Shown one piece after another: positions 17,850-27,116 of a stretch of 64,000 nt of DNA. The stretch is taken from NCBI RefSeq assembly GCF_002101555.1, contig NZ_LQOL01000052.1, positions 372,001 to 436,000 of the forward strand, read 5' to 3'. The translations under genes were made by a program, and so were the position numbers. Under the pieces are notes generated by a model that saw nothing but the letters and a program-made list of their open reading frames with translations, had not been told where the DNA came from and did no database searches. The DNA is from Mycolicibacterium canariasense. Lineage in GTDB: Bacteria; Actinomycetota; Actinomycetes; Mycobacteriales; Mycobacteriaceae. Every line of letters begins with the position of its first letter. Position 1 is the stretch's first letter.

Positions 17850-19179
17850 TCCGGCCGCCGGCGGGTCGGCCGATGAGCCGGCCACCGCCCGGCGGATCGC
17901 CGGCCTCGCGCTGCCCGCGTTGGGCGTGCTCGCGGCCGAACCGCTCTACCTGCTGTTCGATATCGCGGTCGTCGGGCGCCTCGGCGCGCTGAGCCTGGCC
18001 GGGCTGACGATCGGTGGGCTGGTGCTGTCGCTGGTCGCCTCGCAGGGCACGTTCCTGTCGTACGGCACCACCGCCCGCTCGGCGCGGTTCTTCGGTGCGG
18101 GTGATCGCGGCAGCGCCGTGCGCGAGGGTGTGCAGGCCACCTGGTTGGCGGTGGGGCTGGGCTTGCTGATCGTGGCGGTGGTGCAGGCCGCCGCGGTACC
18201 GATCGTGTCGGTGCTGGCCGACGGTGGTGCCATCGCCGCCGAGACGCTGCCGTGGTTGCGCATCGCCATCTGCGGCGCGCCCGCGATCCTGATCTCGCTC
18301 GCCGGCAACGGCTGGATGCGCGGCGTGCAGGACACCGCGCGGCCGCTGCGCTACGTCGTGTTCGGGTTCGCCGTGTCGGCGGTGTTGTGCCCGCTGCTGG
18401 TGTACGGCTGGCTGGGGTTGCCGCGACTGGAGCTGGAAGGGTCGGCCGTGGCGAACCTGGTCGGCCAGTGGACGGCGGCACTGCTGTTCTGCCGGGCGCT
18501 GCTGGCCGAACGGGTGCCGCTGCGGGCCGATGTCACGGTACTGGGTTCGCAGCTGGTGATGGGCCGGGATCTGGTGGTGCGCTCGTTGGCTTTTCAGGTG
18601 TGCTTCGTGTCGGCGGCCGCGGTGGCGGCGCGCTTCGGTGCGGCCGCGGTGGCCGCGCACCAGGTGGTGCTGCAGTTGTGGAGTTTCCTTGCGCTGGTGC
18701 TCGATTCGCTGGCGATCGCGGCGCAGTCACTGGTGGGCGCGGCGCTCGGTGCCGGTCACCTGGGACAGGCCAAATCGGTGGCCTGGCGGGTGACGGTGTT
18801 CTCGGCGGTGGCGGCGGTGCTGCTTGCCGCGCTGTTCGCCGCCGGCGCGCCGGTGGTGCCGGCATTGTTCACCGACGACCGGTCGGTGCTGGACGCCATC
18901 GACGTGCCGTGGTGGTTCCTGGTGGCGCAGATCCCGATCGCCGGTGTGGTGTTCGCGATCGACGGGGTGCTGCTGGGCGCCGGGGACGCGAAGTTCATGC
19001 GCAATGCGACGCTGGGCAGCGCGCTGGCCGGGTTCCTGCCGCTGATCTGGCTGTCGCTGGCATTCGGCTGGGGCCTGGCCGGAATCTGGTCCGGGCTGTC
19101 CACCTTCATGGTGCTGCGCCTGGTTCTCGTTGGCTGGCGCGCATTTTCGGGCCGCTGGTTGGTGGCCGGGACCGGGTGA
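17842..19179 (+). CDS. dinF: MATE family efflux transporter (DinF-like)
   Basis: This 12-helix MATE exporter corresponds to Rv2836c. The frame starts with TTG at 17842, overlapping the cnpB stop by 8 bases, and gives LTDPAAGGSADEPATARRIAGLALPALG. No ATG or GTG occurs before the first helix. LYLLFDIAVVGRLGALSLAG is the conserved first-helix region. The name follows the family and does not prove SOS control; no SOS box was found here. It is the last gene of the operon, with deoC convergent 12 bases downstream. Confidence 0.9.
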   Translation: MTDPAAGGSADEPATARRIAGLALPALGVLAAEPLYLLFDIAVVGRLGALSLAGLTIGGLVLSLVASQGTFLSYGTTARSARFFGAGDRGSAVREGVQATWLAVGLGLLIVAVVQAAAVPIVSVLADGGAIAAETLPWLRIAICGAPAILISLAGNGWMRGVQDTARPLRYVVFGFAVSAVLCPLLVYGWLGLPRLELEGSAVANLVGQWTAALLFCRALLAERVPLRADVTVLGSQLVMGRDLVVRSLAFQVCFVSAAAVAARFGAAAVAAHQVVLQLWSFLALVLDSLAIAAQSLVGAALGAGHLGQAKSVAWRVTVFSAVAAVLLAALFAAGAPVVPALFTDDRSVLDAIDVPWWFLVAQIPIAGVVFAIDGVLLGAGDAKFMRNATLGSALAGFLPLIWLSLAFGWGLAGIWSGLSTFMVLRLVLVGWRAFSGRWLVAGTG

Positions 19180-19191
19180 GTTCAGCGCCGC

Positions 19192-19881
19192 TCAGTACCC
19201 CGTGGCGTCACCGGTGTCGGCGAGCAGCGCCCGCGACCCGGACACGCCCAACCGGGTGGCGCCCGCGGCGATCATGGCCCGGGCCTGGGCCAGCGTGCGC
19301 ACCCCGCCGGAAGCCTTCACCTGCAGGCCCGCGTCGCGCACGGTGCGTGCCATCAGCTCCACCGCCTGCACGCTTGCCCCGCCGGCGGGATGGAAACCAG
19401 TGGAGGTCTTGACGAAATCGGCGCCGGCGGCCACCGCCGCCCGGCACACCGCGACGATCTCGTCGTCGGTCAGGGCCGCCGACTCGATGATCACCTTCAG
19501 CACAGCCGGCGCCGGCACCGCCGCCCGCACGGCCGCGATATCGGCCTGCACCGCGTCGAACGCGCCGGCCTTGGCCGCGCCCACGTCGATCACCATGTCG
19601 ATCTCGTCCGCGCCGTCGGCCACCGCGCCGGCGGCCTCGGCGGCCTTGACCGCCGAGATGTGCTTACCGCTCGGGAAACCGCACACCGCAGCCACTTTCA
19701 GCCCGTCGGGCACGGTGATCGGCAGCATCGACGGGGACACGCACACCGAGTAGGTGCCCAGCTCGGCCGCCTCGGCGATCAAGGCGGCGACATCGGCGGG
19801 CGTGGCCTCCGGCTTGAGCAGCGTGTGGTCGATGATGGCCGCGACGTCGATCGTGGCGGAACGGTCTGAGGTGTCGGTCAT
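19192..19881 (-). CDS. deoC: Deoxyribose-phosphate aldolase
   Basis: DERA cleaves 2-deoxyribose-5-phosphate to glyceraldehyde-3-phosphate and acetaldehyde through a Schiff base. The key motifs are IDHTLLKPEA at the N-terminus, DEIDMVIDVG, the catalytic Lys158 in FVKTSTGF, and the second Lys in KASGGVRT. The ATG at 19881 gives 229 residues; the frame is open to 19908. It is the last gene of the minus-strand carbohydrate operon, 47 bases after the permease. Its presence there suggests a deoxy-sugar or a short-chain aldol product as intermediate. Confidence 0.93.
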   Translation of the reverse strand: MTDTSDRSATIDVAAIIDHTLLKPEATPADVAALIAEAAELGTYSVCVSPSMLPITVPDGLKVAAVCGFPSGKHISAVKAAEAAGAVADGADEIDMVIDVGAAKAGAFDAVQADIAAVRAAVPAPAVLKVIIESAALTDDEIVAVCRAAVAAGADFVKTSTGFHPAGGASVQAVELMARTVRDAGLQVKASGGVRTLAQARAMIAAGATRLGVSGSRALLADTGDATGY

Positions 19882-19928
19882 CGGTGTCCTTCGTGTCGTC
19901 ATGGGCAAAGAGTCATGGGGCAGACCGG

Positions 19929-20936
19929 TCAGGCCGCGCGCTTGGACTGCCGGTCGAGCAGGTAGTTCATGATCAGGGCCGCGATCAGGATCAGGCCGGT
20001 GACCAACATCTGGAAGAACGAGCTGAGCCCCAGCAGGTTGAACAGGTTGCGCAACACCGACAACAGTAGAACCGCGATGAAAGTGCCGAGCACGCCGCCC
20101 TTCCCACCGAACAGGCTGGTGCCGCCGAGCACCACCGCGGCGATCGCGTCCAGCTCCAGGCCGGTGTTGGCGGTGGGCTGGCCGATGGTGAGCCGGGCGG
20201 TCAGCAGCACACCGGTCAACGCGGCCAGCCCGGAGCAGATCACGTAGGCGGTGGTGGTGATGCGCTGCACCGGCAGGCCGGACAGCCGCGCGGCCTGCGG
20301 ATTGCTGCCCACGGCGTAGATGTGTTCACCGAAGGTGGTGCGGCGCAGCATGAATCCGACGACCACCGTGGTGGCCACGAAGATGACGCCGACCACCGGG
20401 ATGCCGGCGATCGAGCCGGCCCCCAGAAACCGCAGACCCATCGGGATCTCGGCGGTGGTGGGGGTGCCGTTGGTGGTCAGGTAGGTCAGGCCGCGGATGC
20501 TCTGCATGCCCGCCAGGGTCACCATGAACGCCGGCAGTGCGAGATAGGCGCTCAGGCCGCCCATCACCCCGCCCAACACCAGACCCGCCGCGATCGCCAG
20601 GGTCATGGCCACCGGCCACGGCACCCCCATGCCGATGAGCAGCGCCACCAGCATTCCCGACAGCGCCGCGACGCTGCCGACCGACAGATCGATACCGGAG
20701 GTGAGGATCACCACCGTCATCCCGACGGCGACGATCCCGGTGAGGCTGGACTGCTGCAACAGGTTGGCCATGTTCTGGCTGGTGAGGAATTGCGGCGCGG
20801 ACACCGACGCCACCACGAACAGGGCGATGAAGATGAACAGCAGATTGAACCGCATGATGAGGTTGCGGCGTGGCGCCCTGCCCGCGGGAGCCGTGACGGG
20901 ACCGGGTGAGGTGGGGCGGTTCATCAGTTCAGTCAT
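19929..20936 (-). CDS. Sugar ABC transporter permease (RbsC/XylH type)
   Basis: This 335-residue integral membrane protein has eight to ten helices and the BPD_transp_2 signature GAIAAVVLGGTSLFGGKGGVLGT near the C-terminus (here ELDAIAAVVLGGTSLFGG). It is the sole permease of the operon, so it is predicted to work as a homodimer with the double ATPase encoded upstream. Its start overlaps the ATPase stop by 8 bases. Confidence 0.92.
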   Translation of the reverse strand: MTELMNRPTSPGPVTAPAGRAPRRNLIMRFNLLFIFIALFVVASVSAPQFLTSQNMANLLQQSSLTGIVAVGMTVVILTSGIDLSVGSVAALSGMLVALLIGMGVPWPVAMTLAIAAGLVLGGVMGGLSAYLALPAFMVTLAGMQSIRGLTYLTTNGTPTTAEIPMGLRFLGAGSIAGIPVVGVIFVATTVVVGFMLRRTTFGEHIYAVGSNPQAARLSGLPVQRITTTAYVICSGLAALTGVLLTARLTIGQPTANTGLELDAIAAVVLGGTSLFGGKGGVLGTFIAVLLLSVLRNLFNLLGLSSFFQMLVTGLILIAALIMNYLLDRQSKRAA

Positions 20937-22413
20937 GGGTGGACTTCGTTCTTCCGGTGACGATGCAGCGGGCGATGTCCGCTGCCGGGGTGATTGCGGG
21001 GTGGTATTCGGCGATGTTGCGGCCCTCGTGCATGACCCAGATGCGGTGGCAGTTCTCGGTGAGTTCGCTGAGCTCGCTGGAGGCCATCACGATGCCCACG
21101 CCGGAGTCGGCCAGCGCGTGCACCTGCTCGAACAGGTCGGCTTTGGCGCCGATGTCCAGCCCGCGGGTCGGTTCGTCGAGCAGCAGCAGCTCGACGCCGC
21201 GGGCCATCCACTTGGCCAGCACGACCTTCTGCTGGTTGCCGCCGGAGAGCTGGCCGACCGGCTGGCCCAGGCCGGCGAACTTGACGCCCAGGCGCTGCAG
21301 CGGAGGCTCGCACACCTGGCGGGCCCGGCCCAACGGATTGATCCGGCGCGCTTGCAGGGTCGCGATGGCCGCGTTGCGCAGGATCGACTGTTCCAGGAAC
21401 AGGCCCTGGCGCTTGCGGTCCTCGGGTACCAGTCCGATCCCGAGGTCCACGGCCGCGCGCGGGTTCAACGACGTGATGGACCGGCCGGCGAGGGTGATGT
21501 CCAGATCGGCCTTACGGTCCCCGAAAAGGGTTGCCAGCAAGGTGGATCGGCCGGAGCCGCCCAGCCCGGCCAGCCCGACGATCTCGCCGCGGCCGACGGT
21601 GATGTCCCGCACGTCGATCAGGGCGGGCACCACGGCCCGGCGCACGTGCAGCAATGGTTTGGGTGGGGTGCCCAGGTGCCGCCGGGGCGGCCGCGACGCC
21701 ACCGGCCGGCCGATCATCGCCTCGACGAGCTGCTCCTTGGACACCGACGCGATATCGAACACGCCGACGGTGGCGCCGTCGCGCATGACCGTTGCGCGGT
21801 CGCCTATCTCCTTCACTTCGTCGAGGCGGTGCGAGATGTAGATGACCGACTTCCCGGCCGCGGTGAGTTCCCGGATCACCCGGAACACCGCGGCCAGATC
21901 ATGCTCGGTCAGGGTGGCGCTCGGCTCGTCCATCACCACGATGCGGGCCTCGGTGGTCAGGGCCTTGGCAATGGCGGTGAGCTGCTGGTCGGACACCGAC
22001 AGCTCGCCGACGATGCTGGACGGGCTGAAGATGCCACCGACGCGTGCGATGGCCGCTGCGGCCAGCCGATCCCGTTGTCTGCGCGCCACGAACGGACCGC
22101 GCCGTGGTTCGTGCCCGAGGAACAGGTTCTGGGCCACGCTCAGATCGGGTACCAGGTCGAGTTCCTGGTAGATGGTGTTGATCCCGGCCCGCACCCCGTC
22201 CAGCGGGGACGTGAACGTCACCGCGGTGCCGTCCAGGGCGATGGTGCCGGCATCCGGGGTGTAGGAGCCGGACAGGATTTTCATCAACGTGCTCTTGCCC
22301 GCGCCGTTCTCGCCGAGCAGGCAGTGCACCTCGCCCTCGGCGACCTGCAGGTCGGCGCCGTTGCAGGCCTTGGTGCCGGGGAAGGTCTTGACGATCCCTG
22401 TCATCGTCAGCAT
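20929..22413 (-). CDS. Sugar ABC transporter ATPase (RbsA/XylG type, two ABC domains)
   Basis: The 494-residue protein holds two fused nucleotide-binding domains. The first has an intact Walker A (GENGAGKST, about residues 34-42) and Walker B (IVVMDEPSATL). The second has a relaxed Walker A (GLGGSGRST) and the signature LSGGNQQKV. Such asymmetry is usual for carbohydrate uptake CUT2 transporters. The ATG at 22413 overlaps the regulator's stop by 7 bases. It powers import with the RbsC-type permease and the RbsB-type lipoprotein. Confidence 0.92.
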   Translation of the reverse strand: MLTMTGIVKTFPGTKACNGADLQVAEGEVHCLLGENGAGKSTLMKILSGSYTPDAGTIALDGTAVTFTSPLDGVRAGINTIYQELDLVPDLSVAQNLFLGHEPRRGPFVARRQRDRLAAAAIARVGGIFSPSSIVGELSVSDQQLTAIAKALTTEARIVVMDEPSATLTEHDLAAVFRVIRELTAAGKSVIYISHRLDEVKEIGDRATVMRDGATVGVFDIASVSKEQLVEAMIGRPVASRPPRRHLGTPPKPLLHVRRAVVPALIDVRDITVGRGEIVGLAGLGGSGRSTLLATLFGDRKADLDITLAGRSITSLNPRAAVDLGIGLVPEDRKRQGLFLEQSILRNAAIATLQARRINPLGRARQVCEPPLQRLGVKFAGLGQPVGQLSGGNQQKVVLAKWMARGVELLLLDEPTRGLDIGAKADLFEQVHALADSGVGIVMASSELSELTENCHRIWVMHEGRNIAEYHPAITPAADIARCIVTGRTKSTHD

Positions 22414-23387
22414 GTCGAGCCCGCTCCCACCGTGGCGGCGCTCTGCTCGAGAACCGTGGTGGCCGTGGGTTCGTCGGTGATCAACACCGAACACAGGCCG
22501 CTGTGCAGGGCGGCGCGCACCACCGGCACCTTGTCCGGCCCGGCCGCGACCGCGATCGCACAGTTGGCGTTGCGCACGTCGTCCAGACCCAGTCCGACCG
22601 TCCTGCTGTCGATTCCGGGATGCGCGATCTCGCCGGCCGCGGTGATGTAGTGCGCCAGCACGTCACCGATGGCCCCGCGCTCCTTCAACTCGCGCAGCTC
22701 CGCGGGCGTCACCGCGCCGGACTCCACCAGCACCGAGTTCGGTGCCAGCGCGCCGAGGGAGAACAGCAGGGCGTCGGCGCCGCGCGCACCGCTGAGCACG
22801 TCGACGACGAAACCTTCGGCGTACAGGGCGTCGCGGGTCTCGATCCGCTCCACGATCGCCGGGACCGGCAGCAGGGTGGCCCGGCCGTTGCCGCTGTGCG
22901 CGATGCCGGTGGCGATGTTGGCCGCGGTGGTCGGGCGTACCGAGCGGCTGACTCCGCCGTTGGCCTGGATCACCTCGATGCCGCTGGTCCAGCCGGCCGG
23001 CAGCACGGCGGCGATGTGCTGCAACGTGTTTCCCCACGACACCGCCAGCGTGGTGATCCAGGAGGCGTTGGCCTTGAGATACCCGACCGCGGCGGCCGCG
23101 ATGTGGCCGTCGGTGCCGGGTGTGTCCGGCCCGGGCACCACGATGCATTCCCGCAGCCCGAATTCGCTGCGCAGGGCGACCTCCAGGTGGGCGCGGCGGG
23201 CCTGCGGATGCACGATCCTGATCTGCACGATGCCGACCTCACGGGCCTCGTCGAGCAGGCGCCCCACCTTCCACCGGGTCAGGTGCAGTTCACGTCCGAT
23301 ATCCTCCTGGGTGCGGCCGTGCTCGTAGTAGCACTGCGCGACGTGGAGCAGCAGTTCGGTATGACTGCGCTCCGACGGATGCGCCAT
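22407..23387 (-). CDS. SorC-family sugar-responsive transcriptional regulator
   Basis: Residues of about 10-60 form a winged-helix DNA-binding region (LLHVAQCYYEHGRTQEDIGRELHLTRWKVGRLLDEA). The rest is a SorC/DeoR-type sugar-phosphate-binding domain (VSWGNTLQHIAAVLP, GARGADALLFSLG). The ATG at 23387 is preferred over a GTG one codon upstream. It sits inside the operon it probably controls, between kinase and ATPase. The effector is likely the phosphorylated intermediate made by the neighbouring kinase. Candidate operators are at 27117-27142. Confidence 0.9.
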   Translation of the reverse strand: MAHPSERSHTELLLHVAQCYYEHGRTQEDIGRELHLTRWKVGRLLDEAREVGIVQIRIVHPQARRAHLEVALRSEFGLRECIVVPGPDTPGTDGHIAAAAVGYLKANASWITTLAVSWGNTLQHIAAVLPAGWTSGIEVIQANGGVSRSVRPTTAANIATGIAHSGNGRATLLPVPAIVERIETRDALYAEGFVVDVLSGARGADALLFSLGALAPNSVLVESGAVTPAELRELKERGAIGDVLAHYITAAGEIAHPGIDSRTVGLGLDDVRNANCAIAVAAGPDKVPVVRAALHSGLCSVLITDEPTATTVLEQSAATVGAGSTC

Positions 23388-23394
23388 CACCGAC

Positions 23395-24897
23395 TCACCT
23401 CGATCGACCGAACTGTTGCACCAGCGCGGTCAGGCGCTGGTAGTCGGCATAGGTCTGCTGATACACGGGGACGCGCTGCGGCTCCGGCTCCAGGGTGCGG
23501 ACCTGCGGTCCGAACAACCGCGACCCCTGCGTCAGTGATCCGGTCACCCCGGCCCCGGTGGCCGCGATCGCCGCACAGGCCCGCAGCGTCAGGTTCGCGC
23601 CGACCACGAACTCGGCAGGGCGGCCCAGCACGTCGACGGTAACCTGCTGCCACAACGGGTTTCGTTCGATGCCGCCGGAGAACACCAGGCGTTCACAGGA
23701 CACCCCGGCGCGTTCGAACGACTCGATCACCGCACGGGTGCCGCAGGCGACGGCCTCGACCATGGCCCGGTAGAGCTCGGCCTTCGTGGTCCCCAGCGAG
23801 AGCCCGATGACGGCGCCGCGCAGGGTGGCGTCGCGGTGCGGTGTGCGGTTGCCCATGAAATAGTCCAGCGCCCGCAGGCCGTGCCCGCCCGGGTCGACGG
23901 CGGTGGCCTCGTCGATCAGACCGGGCAGGTCGGCCCGGGCCACGCCCATGATCGACTCGCCGGCCCACTTGAGCACCGAGCCGCTGCTCACCTGGCCGCC
24001 TTCGACCAGCCACTTACCGTGGTGCAACGCGTGCGGGTACGGACCCCACACCTCGTGGGTGTCGGTGGGCTCGTCGACCTCGGCGATCATCGCCGACGAC
24101 GTCCCGGACACCAACGAGACCAGGCCGTCCAATCGGTCGCCGCAGGACAGCAGCGAGACGTGCGCGTCGATCCCGCCGACGGCGACGACGGGACTGCCGG
24201 AGATCCCGAGATGGGTTGCGGCACTGGGGGACAGCGTTCCGGCCACACCGCCGACCTCGACGATGCGATCGGGCAGCTTGGCCGCCAGGTCGTCGACACC
24301 GAGCGCGGCGTACAGCTCGGTGGGGAAGCGCCCCGCGATGGTGTCGTAGTTGTACTTGCACACCGCGTTCATCTGCGAGCCGACCCACTGCCCGGTCAGC
24401 CGGAAGGTCAGGTAGTCCACCGCTTCGACGATCCGGTCGGCCTTGCGGTAGTTCTCCTGGTCGTGGGTGCGTAGCCACATCGCCTTGGGGACAAGCCATT
24501 CGGCGGCATCGGACCCACCGGACCAGTTCAGGATCGGATGCTCGGCGGCCAGCTTGGCGGTGCGTTCGGATTCGGCGCTGCTGCGGCAGTCCATCCACAG
24601 GATGGCCGGGCGCAGCGGTGCGCCGGAGGCGTCGACCACGGCCACGGTGGACGCGGTGGTGGCCGCCGCGATCGCGATGACGGGGCCGGCCCGGCGGCAA
24701 CCCTCGGTGCTCAGCAGCTCCCGGGTGGCCGCGCCGATGGCGTCCCACCACTGCCGCGGATCCTGTTCGGCCCAGCCCGGTTTGGGGAACCGGGTGGGAT
24801 AGGCCCGGTGTGCCTCACCGAGCACCTCGCCGTGTTCGGTGAAGGCGCCGACCCGGGCGCCCTCGGTGCCCAGGTCGATGGACAGCAGAATTCCCAT
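23395..24897 (-). CDS. FGGY-family carbohydrate kinase
   Basis: This 500-residue FGGY kinase begins with the ATP-binding phosphate loop LLSIDLGTEGARVGAF. It also has AEQDPRQWW, WMDCRSSAESERT, GGIDAHVSLLSCG with the likely catalytic Asp, and the C-terminal signature FSGGIERNPLWQQV. The WGPYPHAL...WLVEGGQVSSGSVLKW stretch resembles ribulokinase/pentulose kinases more than glycerol kinases. The substrate is unknown. It begins 2 bases after the dehydrogenase stop (with GAGGA as SD), consistent with a polyol-to-ketose-to-ketose-phosphate route. Confidence 0.9.
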   Translation of the reverse strand: MGILLSIDLGTEGARVGAFTEHGEVLGEAHRAYPTRFPKPGWAEQDPRQWWDAIGAATRELLSTEGCRRAGPVIAIAAATTASTVAVVDASGAPLRPAILWMDCRSSAESERTAKLAAEHPILNWSGGSDAAEWLVPKAMWLRTHDQENYRKADRIVEAVDYLTFRLTGQWVGSQMNAVCKYNYDTIAGRFPTELYAALGVDDLAAKLPDRIVEVGGVAGTLSPSAATHLGISGSPVVAVGGIDAHVSLLSCGDRLDGLVSLVSGTSSAMIAEVDEPTDTHEVWGPYPHALHHGKWLVEGGQVSSGSVLKWAGESIMGVARADLPGLIDEATAVDPGGHGLRALDYFMGNRTPHRDATLRGAVIGLSLGTTKAELYRAMVEAVACGTRAVIESFERAGVSCERLVFSGGIERNPLWQQVTVDVLGRPAEFVVGANLTLRACAAIAATGAGVTGSLTQGSRLFGPQVRTLEPEPQRVPVYQQTYADYQRLTALVQQFGRSR

Positions 24898-24899
24898 GG

Positions 24900-25988
24900 T
24901 CAGTCCTCGTTGGGCAGGAACAGCACCTTCGACGAGAAGATCGATCGTTCGCCGAGTTGGTGCATGGTCTGCGGCAGTGCCGACAGAGGCAGCTCATGGG
25001 TGATCATGAACTCCCACTTGAGCGCTCCGGTGGACATCAGTTGCGCCGAGGTGCGCCACTCGTCGCCGGGGAACGGCGCCGAGAAGGAGTTCCACGACCC
25101 GTGCAGGCTGGCCTCCAACCGCATGAACCGGTTGAAGGTGTCCTTGCCCAGCGGGACCGGGGCGTGCGGGATGCCGATGAACACCGCGTGCCCGTGCGGG
25201 CCGGTCAGGTCGGCCGCCATATCGGCGGTCGCCGGCACCCCCGCGGATTCCAGCACGATGTCGAACCCGCGCCCGCCGAGGGCCCGGGCCTCGTCGGCGC
25301 TCTGCACGGCGGCGGTGGCACCGGCCTCGCGCGCCATGGCGGCCTTCTCCTCGCTCAGGTCGACGGTGACCACCTCGGTCGCACCGTGCAGCCGGGCCCA
25401 CTGGACGGCGAACAGCCCGATCGGCCCGGCGCCGATGACCAGCACGCGGTGCCCGGCGCGCAACCCCGTCTTCCACAGACCGTGCAAGGCGATCGCCGCC
25501 GGGTCGATCATGGCCGCGGCGCGGGGATCGATCCCGGCGGGCAGCTTGAGCAGATTGCCCACCGGCGACACCACGTACTGCGCGTAGGCGCCGTCACTTC
25601 GACTGCCGAAGTAGTCGTAGTCCTCGCACAACCCGAACGCACCCTTGAGGCAGAAATCGCAGGTGCGGCAGGGGATCAGCGGCGGTACCGAGACCAGCTC
25701 GCCGACCTCGAAACCGGTGACGCCGGCGCCGAGTTCGGCGATCCACCCGGAGAACTCGTGGCCGCAGATGATCGGCATGACGTAGCCGCCGTTGCGCAGC
25801 ATGCGGGGAATGTCCGATCCGCAGACCCCGCAGGCAGCCACCTTGAGCAGCACCTGCCCCGGTCCGGGCCTGGGCACCGCGACGGCTTCGACCCTGATGT
25901 CGCCGGGGGCGTGCATCACGGCGGCGGTCATGGTCTGCGGGAGGACATCGCCGCCTGCCAGGCCGCGGGTCGGTGCTTCAGTGGTCAT
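24900..25988 (-). CDS. Zinc-dependent medium-chain dehydrogenase (polyol dehydrogenase type)
   Basis: This 362-residue MDR enzyme has the catalytic zinc site CGVCGSD and GHEFSGWI. A structural four-Cys zinc lobe (CRTCDFCLKGAFGLCEDY) follows, and the NAD-binding motif is GAGPIGLFAVQ. The pattern is closest to sorbitol, galactitol-phosphate and threonine dehydrogenases. In this operon it would oxidise an imported polyol or its phosphate before or after the FGGY kinase. AGGAG lies 8 bases before the ATG. Confidence 0.9.
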   Translation of the reverse strand: MTTEAPTRGLAGGDVLPQTMTAAVMHAPGDIRVEAVAVPRPGPGQVLLKVAACGVCGSDIPRMLRNGGYVMPIICGHEFSGWIAELGAGVTGFEVGELVSVPPLIPCRTCDFCLKGAFGLCEDYDYFGSRSDGAYAQYVVSPVGNLLKLPAGIDPRAAAMIDPAAIALHGLWKTGLRAGHRVLVIGAGPIGLFAVQWARLHGATEVVTVDLSEEKAAMAREAGATAAVQSADEARALGGRGFDIVLESAGVPATADMAADLTGPHGHAVFIGIPHAPVPLGKDTFNRFMRLEASLHGSWNSFSAPFPGDEWRTSAQLMSTGALKWEFMITHELPLSALPQTMHQLGERSIFSSKVLFLPNED

Positions 25989-26036
25989 GGATGGTGATCT
26001 CCTGAGTTCTGGGGATGGCGAAGGTCGAGGGCCGGG

Positions 26037-27035
26037 TCAGGCCGGCGGTGCGGGCGCCTTGGCGAACGTGGTGTCACCCACCAGCGCCGCGGCGTTCGCC
26101 TTGTCGACCAAACCCGTTCCGGCGTCGATGAATTGGGGAACCGACTCACCCTTGGCGACCTTGACCGCGGTCTGCACGGCGAGCTGGCCCTCGGTGTTGG
26201 GATCGTTGAGCGCGGTGGCCACGTACTGGTTGCCGCCGGCGATCGCGCGGACGGCCTCCATCAGCCCGTCGACACCGAACACCAGCACGTCGCGGCGGTT
26301 GTTCTCGTCGAGCACCTGCAGCGCGCCCAGGGCCATATCGTCGTTCTGGGCGTAGACGGCCTTCACGTCCGGGTGGGCCTGCAGCAGATCCTGCATCGCG
26401 GTGACCGCCTTGGACCGGATGTAGTCGCAGTACGGGCCGTCGATCACGGTGATGCCGGGCCGGCCCGCCACCGCGGCGGCAAAACCGTCGTGGCGATCGC
26501 GGGCCACCGCGCCACCGGCGTCGCCCTGAATCTCGATGATCTTGCCGCCGGCGGGACCCAGCGCCGCCACCGCGGCTTCGCCCACCGTCTGGCCCATCGC
26601 CTTGTTGTCGCGCCCGACGAATGCCGCTGCGCCGTTCTCGACGGGCCGGTCGACGGTGACCACCTTGATGCCCGCGGCCGCCGCGGCGGCCATGGACGGG
26701 GCGACGCCCTTGGGGTCGACGGGGTTGATCACCAGCACGTTGATGCCGCGGGTGATGAGATCCTGGACGTCGTTGTTCTGTTTGGTGACATCGCCGTTGG
26801 CGTCGGCGAAGAACAGCTGGTTGCCGTCGCGCTCGGCGGACTGCTTGGCGGCGTCGGTCAGCGCGACGTAGAAGGGGCTCTGCTGGGTGGCCTGGCTGAA
26901 CCCGATCTTGACGGGCCCGTCACCCGCCGGGTTGGCGCCGCCGGCGCCCTTGTCGCCGGGCATCGTGCAGGCGGCCGAACCGATCACCGTGGTCGCGGCG
27001 ATGGCTACCGCCGCCGCCACCCTTGCCAGTCTCAT
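26037..27035 (-). CDS. Periplasmic sugar-binding lipoprotein (RbsB-like)
   Basis: This is the binding protein of a CUT2-type ABC importer. The ATG at 27035, preceded by AGGAGG, gives a signal peptide MRLARVAAAVAIAATTVIG and a lipobox SAAC, so the mature protein is lipid-anchored. The Peripla_BP_4 fold is shown by VKIGFSQATQQSPFYVALTDAAKQ, INVLVINPVDPKGVAPSM and VYAQNDDMALGALQVLDE. The frame stays open to 27062, but that start would lack the SD. It is the first gene of the minus-strand operon. Confidence 0.92.
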   Translation of the reverse strand: MRLARVAAAVAIAATTVIGSAACTMPGDKGAGGANPAGDGPVKIGFSQATQQSPFYVALTDAAKQSAERDGNQLFFADANGDVTKQNNDVQDLITRGINVLVINPVDPKGVAPSMAAAAAAGIKVVTVDRPVENGAAAFVGRDNKAMGQTVGEAAVAALGPAGGKIIEIQGDAGGAVARDRHDGFAAAVAGRPGITVIDGPYCDYIRSKAVTAMQDLLQAHPDVKAVYAQNDDMALGALQVLDENNRRDVLVFGVDGLMEAVRAIAGGNQYVATALNDPNTEGQLAVQTAVKVAKGESVPQFIDAGTGLVDKANAAALVGDTTFAKAPAPPA

Positions 27036-27041
27036 CGCTCC

Positions 27042-27091
27042 TCCTAACGTGCGCCTCGTCATCGGGGCGCGTGACGGCCATCACGTTAGGA
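27042..27091. repeat. Inverted repeat spanning SD and -10 of the sugar operon
   Basis: TCCTAACGTG (27042-27051) and CACGTTAGGA (27082-27091) are perfect 10-bp inverted arms separated by 30 bases. One arm covers the SD of the binding-protein gene, the other covers the candidate -10 box. It may be a pair of operator half-sites, or an RNA stem if transcription starts further upstream. Confidence 0.6.
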
Positions 27092-27112
27092 AGGGCGAAG
27101 AGACCAAGTCAA
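27083..27112 (-). promoter_or_regulatory. Promoter of the carbohydrate operon
   Basis: On the minus strand, TTGACT (27112-27107) and TAACGT (27088-27083) are separated by 18 bases, giving a good sigma-A-like promoter. Transcription would begin near 27076, about 40 bases before the ATG at 27035. Confidence 0.55.
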
Positions 27113-27116
27113 CACA

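Noticed and set aside
17842..19179. SOS control of dinF
   Set aside because: The gene name suggests it, but no GAAC-N4-GTTC site occurs near the operon or within the dinF start region.
19192..27035. Autoinducer-2 (lsr) type operon
   Set aside because: The SorC regulator, FGGY kinase and RbsABC-type transporter recall lsr, but there is only one permease, the aldolase is a true DERA with the KTSTGF lysine rather than LsrF, LsrG is absent, and a zinc dehydrogenase is present.
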